Both the position numbers and the translations under genes were made by a program. Source: Photobacterium aphoticum (GTDB taxonomy: Bacteria > Pseudomonadota > Gammaproteobacteria > Enterobacterales > Vibrionaceae). From it: DNA of 64,000 bases. The notes beneath the pieces are model-generated. The model worked only from the letters and a program-made list of their open reading frames with translations. It was not told the origin of the DNA and did no database searches. Location: contig NZ_LDOV01000027.1 in NCBI RefSeq assembly GCF_001029435.1, forward strand, positions 124,001 through 188,000, given 5' to 3'. Positions 45,474-53,081 of the stretch are shown piece after piece; within the stretch, counting starts at the first letter, position 1; every line of letters begins with the position of its first letter.

Positions 45474-46364
45474 TTGAAGCTATTTGTGAGAGATCTTACG
45501 GTTATCGACGCATCGTACCTGTGCGAAGCGCGAGGCATGGTAGGAGAAAGTTGGATCCTCGATGTGGTGATGTCGGGTGAGCTGAACGAAATGAGCATGG
45601 TGCTTGATTTCAGCCGAGTGAAAAAGCAGATCAAACAGATTGTGGATGAATATGTCGACCACCGTTTGATCGTGCCTAGCCGCAGCGAAGCTATTCGCAT
45701 TGCCCCGACCCAGCCTGGTTACTCAACGGTCGATTTGCTGCGTGGCGAAAACAGCATCCACCTGCATTGCCCGGATCAAGCATTTTGTCTGATTGACGCC
45801 GAGTCAGTGAGTATTGAGTCAGTTACAGAACACCTGTATCAGGTGTTGGCAGGTAAGCTGCCAGAGAACGTGCAAGGCTTAGCGCTAACATTGCGTCATG
45901 AGCGTATTGATGGCGCGTTTTACCACTATAGTCATGGCTTGAAAAAGCATGACGGTAACTGTCAGCGCATTGCCCACGGTCACCGTTCACCGGTTGAACT
46001 GTTTATTGATGGTCAGCGTGATGCAGAGCTTGAACAGCAATGGGCGAGTCAGTGGCAAGATATCTACTTGGGCAGCCGCGAAGACGAATGCTCAGTCGCG
46101 TCATTGAACCTGAGCCAGAATGCAACGGTAACGGATGCCACCCACTATGGTTTCCGTTACACCGCACCACAAGGTGAGTTTGAGCTGGCGATTGCCCGTG
46201 CTGAAGCGGACATGCTGGAAACGGACACCACGGTTGAGTTGCTGGCGCAATACATGGCAGAAAAAGTAAGTGACAGTGTGGCGATGGGTAAAGCTATCGA
46301 AGTGGTTGCTTATGAAGGTGTCGGTAAAGGCGCAATGGCCACCAGTACAGGTCGCCAACAGTAA
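45474..46364 (+). CDS. Two-domain 6-carboxytetrahydropterin synthase-like protein (tandem T-fold)
   Basis: A 296-residue soluble protein of the PTPS/QueD superfamily made of two T-fold halves. Half 1 keeps MVLDF near residue 45, DH at 62-63 and a Glu in ERIDGAFY near 143. Half 2 keeps the zinc ligands: His154, then Cys163 with HGH at 168-170, and Glu281. QueD makes 6-carboxytetrahydropterin from dihydroneopterin triphosphate for queuosine synthesis; related enzymes make pterins. Here no half is complete, so a combined site is likely. Start TTG 45474 follows AAGGA. No other queuosine gene adjoins it, so another pterin reaction is possible. Confidence 0.7.
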   Translation: MKLFVRDLTVIDASYLCEARGMVGESWILDVVMSGELNEMSMVLDFSRVKKQIKQIVDEYVDHRLIVPSRSEAIRIAPTQPGYSTVDLLRGENSIHLHCPDQAFCLIDAESVSIESVTEHLYQVLAGKLPENVQGLALTLRHERIDGAFYHYSHGLKKHDGNCQRIAHGHRSPVELFIDGQRDAELEQQWASQWQDIYLGSREDECSVASLNLSQNATVTDATHYGFRYTAPQGEFELAIARAEADMLETDTTVELLAQYMAEKVSDSVAMGKAIEVVAYEGVGKGAMATSTGRQQ

Positions 46365-46390
46365 TCGGTCACGATTCAAGCTAATAAATG

Positions 46391-46422
46391 AAAGCCTCAG
46401 CCTGTGTGCTGGGGCTTTTTTG
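46391..46422 (+). terminator. Terminator after the QueD-like gene
   Basis: AAAGCCTCAGC (46391-46401) with GCTGGGGCTTT (46408-46418), one wobble, followed by T-run. Confidence 0.75.
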
Positions 46423-46459
46423 TATTCGTTGGTCAGCAGGGGCTATTTGTAAGCGTGGT

Positions 46460-46978
46460 TTATTTGTAGGCACCGGCTGAGTAGTGCAGCTCATAGCTGT
46501 GAGAGTAAATCTCCAGAATGTTGCCAAATGGGTCTTCCATATAAATCATGTGGTAGGGTTTTTCGCCCGGGTAATAGTAGCGTGGCGCTTTCATCCGTCT
46601 TTTCCCGCCTGCAGCCACAATTTTTTCCGCTAATCCTTCCACATCCGGATCTTGCACACAGAAATGGAAGATGCCGGTTTTCCAATACTCGAAGTTATCT
46701 TCAGGATTGGTCTGGTTTTTGAACTGGAACAATTCCACCCCTATACGATCACCGGTGGACATGTGCGCGATCCGGAAGTGATCCCAGCCTGCGCCAAATA
46801 CATCGGTACACATTTCGCCAATGGCGGAGTCATCTTCGACGACATCTGTGGGTGGCATGATCAAATACCAGCCTAACACCTCAGTATAAAATTTAACGGC
46901 GGCGTCGAGATCGGGCACGGAAATACCAATATGGGAAAAAGTGCGAGGATAGGGTCTTTCGGGTGTGTGCGATGACAT
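46460..46978 (-). CDS. VOC family (glyoxalase/dioxygenase-fold) protein
   Basis: A 172-residue vicinal-oxygen-chelate protein: the opening FSHIGISVPDLDAAVKFYTEVLGW and later FHFCVQDPDVEGLAEKIVAAGGKR and MEDPFGNILEIYSHSYE give the two beta-alpha-beta-beta-beta modules with metal-ligand-like His and Glu. Whether it binds metal or is a resistance or isomerase enzyme is unknown. It diverges from a LysR regulator 128 bp away. Confidence 0.8.
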   Translation of the reverse strand: MSSHTPERPYPRTFSHIGISVPDLDAAVKFYTEVLGWYLIMPPTDVVEDDSAIGEMCTDVFGAGWDHFRIAHMSTGDRIGVELFQFKNQTNPEDNFEYWKTGIFHFCVQDPDVEGLAEKIVAAGGKRRMKAPRYYYPGEKPYHMIYMEDPFGNILEIYSHSYELHYSAGAYK

Positions 46979-47106
46979 ACTTCACCTCTTGCTTGCTGGT
47001 GGCAGATTGACGATGAGGAAGGGATAACAGCACTAATCAGAAATAGCTGTTATGGCGAGCAGTCATTATAATAATGGAAATTTATTAACTGCTTGAGTAC
47101 GACAGC

Positions 47107-48000
47107 ATGCTGAATCCCGTCTGGCTTAATACGTTCAAAACCCTGATTGAGATCGGTCATTTCACCCAAACCGCCGAAAAACTCTTCATGACGCAACCGG
47201 GTGTCAGTCAGCACATCAAAAAGTTGGAAGCAGCCTGCGGGCATGATTTGATCAAGCGTATCAACAAGCAGTTCGAACTGACCGAGCAGGGGCGCATGGT
47301 GTACGACTACGCCTTACGGGTTGCCGCAGAAGAGCAGCAGTTGCTGGATAGCTTAAGCTTTGATGACCCGTTTGAAGGGACGTGCCGAGTGTCGTGTTCG
47401 GGATCACTGGCGCTGTGGCTGTATCCCCATTTGCTGACGCTGCAAAAAGCCCATCCCAAATTAACCATGTCATTAGAAGTGGCTCCGAACTATAAGATCC
47501 TCGATGGCCTGCAAGCGGGAACGGTGGATCTGGGTATCGTCACGCACATACCTAACCCAAGTTTGTATAACAGCCGAGTCTTGGGGCAGGAACCGTTATG
47601 TCTAGCATTGCCAACGGCCATGGCAACCACGCCCGTAACGCCTGACAGCTTGAAAACATGTGGAGCCGTGATGCACCCGGACGCAGCGCATTATCTCTCA
47701 CTGTACTTTGAGCAATGCGGGAATGCGGAATTTGCCAACATGAATGTGGATGATGTGCCAGCCGTCAGTTATATCAACCAACTCAGTCAGATCTTGCTGC
47801 CTGTCGCCGAAGGGATCGGTTTTACCGTACTGCCACAAAGTGCGATTCATGCGTTTCCGCGTAAAGAGGAACTGGCTGTGCATACCCCAGAATCACCGGT
47901 GGTCGAAACGCTGTATCTCGTCACTAAACGTAACCGAGATTTGCCTGCCCGTTATCAGCAAATCATTCATGCGTTAGAAGCGAAATTTGCTGCTGAATAG
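47107..48000 (+). CDS. LysR-family transcriptional regulator
   Basis: A 297-residue LTTR with HTH at residues 1-60 (FKTLIEIGHFTQTAEKLFMTQPGVSQHIKKLE) and effector domain from residue 90. It sits divergent from the VOC gene, which it likely regulates. Effector unknown. Confidence 0.88.
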   Translation: MLNPVWLNTFKTLIEIGHFTQTAEKLFMTQPGVSQHIKKLEAACGHDLIKRINKQFELTEQGRMVYDYALRVAAEEQQLLDSLSFDDPFEGTCRVSCSGSLALWLYPHLLTLQKAHPKLTMSLEVAPNYKILDGLQAGTVDLGIVTHIPNPSLYNSRVLGQEPLCLALPTAMATTPVTPDSLKTCGAVMHPDAAHYLSLYFEQCGNAEFANMNVDDVPAVSYINQLSQILLPVAEGIGFTVLPQSAIHAFPRKEELAVHTPESPVVETLYLVTKRNRDLPARYQQIIHALEAKFAAE

Positions 48001-48041
48001 GTTACTGCTTGAATAGGATAGACGGCTTTAGAGTGTCAGCG

Positions 48042-48317
48042 TTAACGGCGTTGGCATGTTGTACAGCCACGGCAGGCAGAGCGGGTGTGGCGATCTAAAC
48101 GGCCACGTTGAATCTTACAATAGCCATTTTTAAACGCGCGGCGGGCAGAGAACCAGTCATCCGGTTTGGCGAGCAGCACATAACCGTGACAGGCTTTCAT
48201 TAGGGGCGTTCGGTATTCATTGATGAATTTACTGTCAAAGCCGATATCAAAATAGGTGAGCGCCTCTTCAATACAGGTAAAGCTGGCAATTTTTTCTTGG
48301 ATGTCAGAATAACTCAT
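48042..48317 (-). CDS. NifW-like small protein
   Basis: About 91 residues. The pattern EALTYFDIGFDSKFINEYRTPLMKACHGYVLLA plus WFSARRAFKNGYCKIQ resembles the NifW nitrogenase-protective family. The tail is rich in basic residues and Cys (CRGCTTCQRR), a possible metal-binding addition. No nitrogenase genes are in the window, so a nitrogen-fixation role is not implied. Start ATG 48317 has no clear Shine-Dalgarno sequence; the frame extends to 48398. Confidence 0.4.
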   Translation of the reverse strand: MSYSDIQEKIASFTCIEEALTYFDIGFDSKFINEYRTPLMKACHGYVLLAKPDDWFSARRAFKNGYCKIQRGRLDRHTRSACRGCTTCQRR

Positions 48318-48405
48318 GAGCAAATAGGCTGAATACAGCAGGTCGCAAGGCGATAACACAAGATGAGAAATAAGTGCGTTCGAGTATACGGAACACACCT
48401 ATCGC

Positions 48406-48442
48406 TCACAATAGCCAAAGAACAGTCACAATAGCCAAAGAA
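48406..48442. repeat. 20-bp-period direct repeat x2
   Basis: TCACAATAGCCAAAGAA at 48406-48422 and 48426-48442, a perfect 17-base repeat in the spacer before the NifW-like gene. Confidence 0.85.
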
Positions 48443-48467
48443 AGCGAGGCGATGCCTGTTCTTGCGA

Positions 48468-48986
48468 TTACCCTGCGTGTTTGGCGCGCTTTTCTTTCTG
48501 CTTCTGTGCTTGTTTCTGCTTTTGCTTTTCTAGCTGCTTTACCTGCAAATTGGCCGTCCAGCCAAAGCCGATAGCCAGCACCATCCAATGTATCAGAAGG
48601 GTAATCAGCGCACCCACACCCCATACCCAAAATGGGAACGACGTCCATAAGTAATACAGCTCAACAAAGAACAGCTCGCGCGCATAAAAGGCCACCATAA
48701 CCAACATTGAAGCGAAAGATACCACCAAGGAGACTAACAGGCAGTAACCTACCAGTCGGCGCTTTTCGATTTTATTGGGCGCGCGTTGCTGCTCGGTCAC
48801 AAACTTTACCGATGCCCCCATGACGGCACCGACGAGGATCCCAATTCCTGCACTGCTACCCAGATCCAGCTCATAAGCCGTCACGATGGCCTGGAAGGCG
48901 ATGAGTAACACGGCATAAAGCAGGGTGAACATCCTGACGTATTTTTTGACAGAGACACATGATGGGGGACGCGTGGCGTTGGTCAT
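48468..48986 (-). CDS. ABZJ_00895-family membrane protein
   Basis: A 172-residue inner-membrane protein with four hydrophobic segments (residues about 17-40, 43-62, 85-110, 120-150), including GIGILVGAVMGASVKFVTEQQRAP, the defining region of the family. The tail is a basic Lys/Gln/Ala helix (VKQLEKQKQKQAQKQKEK). AAGGA is nine bases before ATG 48986; three upstream codons in the frame are disregarded. Function unknown. Confidence 0.7.
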   Translation of the reverse strand: MTNATRPPSCVSVKKYVRMFTLLYAVLLIAFQAIVTAYELDLGSSAGIGILVGAVMGASVKFVTEQQRAPNKIEKRRLVGYCLLVSLVVSFASMLVMVAFYARELFFVELYYLWTSFPFWVWGVGALITLLIHWMVLAIGFGWTANLQVKQLEKQKQKQAQKQKEKRAKHAG

Positions 48987-49367
48987 GTAACACATTCCTT
49001 GTTATTACGTTTTGTCTCAGTATCTACGCCTGAGCAGATCGCGCAACGAACACGATGAGAAACTCCGAGCGCCCTCTAAACTCAGCAATATTCATTCCTT
49101 GCGGAATATATCTGTGGTTGACATGCATGTACCTGAAAATACGAATTAGGCGTGGGGTATGAGCCCTAATGAATGTGAGATTTTATATGTGCACTATTCT
49201 ATGAAAACACGGATTATTAGTGCGTTGTCACGGAACGTTTCAATGAATAGTGATAATTATCTTTATGAAAGCCTGAACACATCTGCAATCTGTCAAAGAC
49301 TTAGCAATGCGAGCAATACTATTGTTAGCGCAGCTATTGTTAACGCATCGTCGCTAGGGAGGGGTTT
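48987..49367. other. Intergenic region, no gene recognised
   Basis: About 380 bases. A 99-codon frame at 49159 would overlap the next gene and looks like noise. A 15-bp near-perfect direct repeat (CTATTGTTA-CGCA) lies at 49319-49333 and 49334-49348, just before the metallo-beta-lactamase gene. Confidence 0.5.
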
Positions 49368-50765
49368 ATGTCTTTTATCCAGTCATTTGGTGCCGCAGAG
49401 ACGGTTACCGGTTCCTGCCACTTTCTACAACTCGACAACGGGCCTAACATTCTGATCGACTGTGGTTATTTTCAAGGTGAAAATGAAGAACAGACGTATG
49501 CGCCCTTTGATTTTGATCCTAACGATGTCGACATCGTTTTACTCACCCACGGGCACTTAGATCATGTCGGACGTGTGCCGAAATTGGTAAAAGAAGGGTT
49601 TGATGGGCGGCTCATCGCCTTGCGCGCAACCATGGATTTGGCGGAGGTCATTTTAAAAGACAGCGCCAAAATTGCCGAAGAGGATTATAAAACGGCAATG
49701 AAAAAGGCGCGAAGAGTGGGGGGCGAAAAACAGATCCCTCCTCCTATCTATACCAGTGATGATGTGAAGGCGGTGTTTGATTTAATCATTCAATACGCCA
49801 ATTACAATAGAGCCATTAAGTTAACGCCTGACGTTACCGTGACCTTCAGAAATGCCGGGCATATTCTTGGCTCGGCCACCCTTCAAATCGATATCAACGA
49901 AGACGGCCATAAAAAAACCTTGGTCTTCAGTGGGGATCTTGGCAGCCGTCGGGATCTGATCATGACGCCGCCGGATACCGTTACAACAGCGGATGCGCTT
50001 TATATTGAATCAACCTATGGTGATCGTGATCATAGTCCTTTAGATGAAACCATCACTGAGTTTAAAGACATCATCATCAATACCTTGAATAACCGGGGTA
50101 ATGTGTTGATCCCATCCTTTGCGGTTGAGCGGACGCAGGAGGTATTGCTACTGCTCAAAGAGATGTATTACGACAAAGAGCTGCCCCCCTGTAAAGTGTA
50201 CTTAGATTCGCCCATGGCGATACGTGCCACGCAGATCTATAACCATTATCACGCAGAACTGAATGACACAGCACAACATATACTGCTACGTGATGGCGCG
50301 ATTTTTGAGTTCCCTTATCTGCAATATTCACTCAAAAATAAAGACTCCATGCGCATTAATAAACAGGAAGAGGGCTGCATTATTATTGCGGGCAGCGGCA
50401 TGTGTACCGGTGGCCGTATTTTGCATCACTTCAAGCACCGTTTATGGGATGAGCGCAACAGTGTCATTTTTGTTGGCTTTCAGGTGCAAGGCTCGTTGGG
50501 GCGACAGCTGATAGATGGGGCGGAATCCATCCAGATTTTTAATGAAACTATCAATGTGAATGCTCAAATACACACACTCAACGGATTTTCAGCCCATGCA
50601 GATCAGACCGATTTGCTCGCATGGATGAGTGAGTTTGAACAGTTAGGGAAGGTGTATTTGATACACGGCGAGGCGGAGAAACAGGCAGTGTTCAAAGGCG
50701 TGATTCAAGAACAGCTAGATAAACCCGTCCACATCGTAAAATACGGAGAGAAAGTGTACGTGTAG
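49368..50765 (+). CDS. Beta-CASP metallo-beta-lactamase RNA hydrolase
   Basis: A 465-residue protein. The N-terminal metallo-beta-lactamase domain carries the zinc site HGHLDH (near residues 59-64) and later the GHILGSA His. A beta-CASP domain follows (FSGDLGSRRDL, then ESTYGDRDH, SFAVERTQEVL and HFKHRLWD). The C-terminal RMMBL part has GFSAHADQTDLL. This is the plan of YSH1/CPSF73-like RNA nucleases; in bacteria they process RNA, but the substrate here is unknown. GGGAGGGG precedes ATG. Confidence 0.88.
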   Translation: MSFIQSFGAAETVTGSCHFLQLDNGPNILIDCGYFQGENEEQTYAPFDFDPNDVDIVLLTHGHLDHVGRVPKLVKEGFDGRLIALRATMDLAEVILKDSAKIAEEDYKTAMKKARRVGGEKQIPPPIYTSDDVKAVFDLIIQYANYNRAIKLTPDVTVTFRNAGHILGSATLQIDINEDGHKKTLVFSGDLGSRRDLIMTPPDTVTTADALYIESTYGDRDHSPLDETITEFKDIIINTLNNRGNVLIPSFAVERTQEVLLLLKEMYYDKELPPCKVYLDSPMAIRATQIYNHYHAELNDTAQHILLRDGAIFEFPYLQYSLKNKDSMRINKQEEGCIIIAGSGMCTGGRILHHFKHRLWDERNSVIFVGFQVQGSLGRQLIDGAESIQIFNETINVNAQIHTLNGFSAHADQTDLLAWMSEFEQLGKVYLIHGEAEKQAVFKGVIQEQLDKPVHIVKYGEKVYV

Positions 50766-50798
50766 TGAGTTGCTAAGTTCGGTTGCAGGTCATCAAAC

Positions 50799-50826
50799 AG
50801 CCCCGCCAATGACGGGGCTTTCTTTT
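50799..50826 (+). terminator. Terminator
   Basis: AGCCCCG (50799-50805), loop CCAATGA, CGGGGCT (50813-50819), followed by TTCTTTT. Confidence 0.75.
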
Positions 50827-50885
50827 ATGCGTGTGATGGTTTTATTGGCGGTTGTGAAGATTAAAGCTTTTGATGCTGCTGCCGG

Positions 50886-51347
50886 TTAATAGCGTAACGC
50901 CTCACGAAGCCGAAACGCATCTTCAATCATCAGGTAGGTATGATGCATCCGTAGTTGCTGATTGGTATACAGAGCATGAATGGCCTCACGGCTGAAAAAC
51001 TGCGCTCGACCAATCTCCTGCTGAAAGCGAGGTGAGATCACTTGTGTGCCATCATAGTCAGCCAACCAAGCGTGGCGTAATACCAGCTCACCATCATCAA
51101 AACGCCCGACATAAGTATTGATGTACTGTTGCAAGGTCAGTCGTAATCCGGTTTCTTCTTCTATTTCACGTTGGGCGGTCTGCTGGGGGAATTCACCCGC
51201 TTCCACACTGCCAGAAGGAATATGCCACAAGCCTTTTTTGCTGCCTGTCAGCTCTTGCACCAGTAACACTTCATGGTTGGCATTTATGATCACCGCGCCC
51301 GCCGCTTGTGCCTGAATATCAATATGGTGTTGTTGTCCGTATTGCAT
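50886..51347 (-). CDS. Nudix hydrolase
   Basis: A 153-residue Nudix pyrophosphohydrolase. The Nudix box is GSVEAGEFPQQTAQREIEEETG (matching GX5EX7REUXEEXGU), preceded by the strand AAGAVIINANHEVLLVQEL. It hydrolyses a nucleoside diphosphate linked to another moiety, target unknown. AAGGA lies before ATG 51347. The frame runs 18 codons further, across the 8-bp repeat, without support. Confidence 0.85.
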   Translation of the reverse strand: MQYGQQHHIDIQAQAAGAVIINANHEVLLVQELTGSKKGLWHIPSGSVEAGEFPQQTAQREIEEETGLRLTLQQYINTYVGRFDDGELVLRHAWLADYDGTQVISPRFQQEIGRAQFFSREAIHALYTNQQLRMHHTYLMIEDAFRLREALRY

Positions 51348-51369
51348 GACGATTCCTTGTCTTGTTCGG

Positions 51370-51409
51370 TCCGGCGTTCCGGCGTTCCGGTAGTCCGGCA
51401 TACCGGCGT
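51370..51409. repeat. 8-bp tandem repeat x5 (TCCGGCGT) upstream of the Nudix gene
   Basis: Units at 51370, 51378 (both TCCGGCGT), 51386, 51394 and 51402 (variants). They lie just upstream of ATG 51347 in the region where the Nudix promoter or 5' leader is expected. Confidence 0.85.
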
Positions 51410-51425
51410 TTCGTAACGTCTTGCC

Positions 51426-51725
51426 TTACAAAACAGCATTTATGCCATCAAACAACATGCTGATCCCGCCCAGTAAGAAAAACGCACCTTGCAGAACATA
51501 CCGAGATTTCGTGAACAGTGAGGAGGCTTTATACGCAATCAAGAAGCTAACGACACCGATCAATGAGCAGAGTATGCCCCACATAAAATCATCGATTACT
51601 GGGGTAAAAATGACCGCATCATGTATCCCTTCTGTCGCGAAGTTATAACCCACGAACGCCAGAAAACTGGTTAGCCCAATTAAGAAGATAAATCTGATGA
51701 GTAGCGTTTTATTATTAGGTCCCAT
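51426..51725 (-). CDS. Small membrane protein of unknown function
   Basis: A protein of about 99 residues with three hydrophobic segments (LLIRFIFLIGLTSFLAFVG, WGILCSLIGVVSFLIAY, VLQGAFFLLGGISML) from ATG 51725. The frame to 51842 adds a segment without a Shine-Dalgarno sequence. No family recognised. On the same strand as the neighbouring GNAT gene, with a 159-bp gap. Confidence 0.55.
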   Translation of the reverse strand: MGPNNKTLLIRFIFLIGLTSFLAFVGYNFATEGIHDAVIFTPVIDDFMWGILCSLIGVVSFLIAYKASSLFTKSRYVLQGAFFLLGGISMLFDGINAVL

Positions 51726-51884
51726 TTTTTGCTCAACTGAAGGTGTTGTATCTACATGTATGGCTTGAAGAATACAGCTTGAAAGATACAACTTGTTAGC
51801 CAGAATGGGGGAGAGCATAACTTTCAACTTATTGTTAAGCAATGATATTCCATCATCATGTGCGCCACAGTCTGTGACATGTTG

Positions 51885-52526
51885 TCAGGTTGTGGTTTCA
51901 CGCACCATTTCACAGAACATTTGACCGTTAATGGCGATGTGCTGAGTAAAAACGAAATCCGCCTTTTCCGTATGTGCCACGTACGAGCGCAGATTATCGG
52001 TATGTACGTAGGTGTAAACAAACGGGTAGTGGGGCTGCATGGCATTCAGGCTAAAGGCAAACAGCCCTTCAAACACCCCTTGACCTCGACAGGCTTTACT
52101 GACGCACACCGGCCCCCAGAAATAACTGTTGGATTGCGTCAGTGGCCCTTTGTTGTAAGGCACCTGCACCAGTTGCTCCGCAATGCGATTAAGACTCTCT
52201 GAGAATGACCAAAATCCCCAGGACGCGCACACCGCCATCGCGACAATTTTGGTAACACTTTCTGACTTGGTGTCACCTGACAGTGTTTGGCCTGCATGCG
52301 TTTGGCCGGAATGGGGCTGTTCCTCATTGATTTGCAGAACAGGTACGGTTTCCGCCACAAAGACTGCATGCTCGCCATTAATGACAGTACGCAGCAGTTC
52401 AGCAGGCAGTACGGTATTAAGAAAACCGTCCGACTTTTCAGTTCGGCTGACATTGGTGATATGGCAACTGTTTTGCAGCGCAATCAAGCTGCCTATGTCG
52501 TCTGTGGTGGCGCGTCGATACTGCAT
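51885..52526 (-). CDS. GNAT family N-acetyltransferase
   Basis: A 213-residue acetyltransferase. It starts QYRRATTDDIGSLIALQNSC, the typical GNAT opening, has an insertion at residues about 65-100 (EEQPHSGQTHAGQTLSGD, low complexity), and carries VCVSKACRGQGVFEGLFAFSL (acetyl-CoA loop). AAGGAAGTCTT lies before ATG 52526; an 18-residue upstream extension is disregarded. Substrate unknown. Confidence 0.8.
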   Translation of the reverse strand: MQYRRATTDDIGSLIALQNSCHITNVSRTEKSDGFLNTVLPAELLRTVINGEHAVFVAETVPVLQINEEQPHSGQTHAGQTLSGDTKSESVTKIVAMAVCASWGFWSFSESLNRIAEQLVQVPYNKGPLTQSNSYFWGPVCVSKACRGQGVFEGLFAFSLNAMQPHYPFVYTYVHTDNLRSYVAHTEKADFVFTQHIAINGQMFCEMVRETTT

Positions 52527-53081
52527 AAGACTTCCTTGTCTCTCTTCATGGTTTAACCCTACAGACTCTAACCGTAACAAATGTTGTTATCTGATAAAGC
52601 GTGTTATTCCGGCTCTACGACGACGGCCTCAATTTTGTTGCTATCAGCTCCAGCCCATACGCTGCATAGTCGTGTCCGCCGTACTCTGGTCGTAACGTTG
52701 GCCGTAACTTGGGTTTGCCTGCACACTAACCGCCATGCAAAAGGGTGGGTGATAACAAGCGTCGAGGGTGAGCGCAATCCTTAATGTTGCTAATACCGCA
52801 TCATAGAATGAGACTGCTGCGGTGCGACTGAGATGTGCTGGTTCATGGGCAGAAGTGTGAGTAATTTAGGTTCTCTAATAATTATGTGAACGATATAACC
52901 AAATGCTATTCTTTTTATTGACAATATACATCTTTAATTAAGCGTAATCTCATCACATTGTCATATCATGTTTGATTTTTGTATATATTTGAATCTCTTT
53001 GATTTAATCCAATTTATTTGAATGTTCTCAAAGAGAGGTTTATAACTTAAAACAACACATCAGAAATATCTGGGGTAAAAT
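52527..53081. other. Gap turning AT-rich towards the 53 kb islet
   Basis: About 555 bases. The left part has normal composition; the right part from about 52870 becomes strongly AT-rich, matching the next gene. No gene was recognised; short frames on the plus strand look like noise. No integrase, tRNA or clear flanking repeat is visible at this edge. Confidence 0.5.

Noticed and set aside
49159..49455. 99-codon plus-strand frame before the metallo-beta-lactamase gene
   Set aside because: It overlaps the real gene, has no Shine-Dalgarno sequence and no family motif; the residues look like random reading of a spacer.
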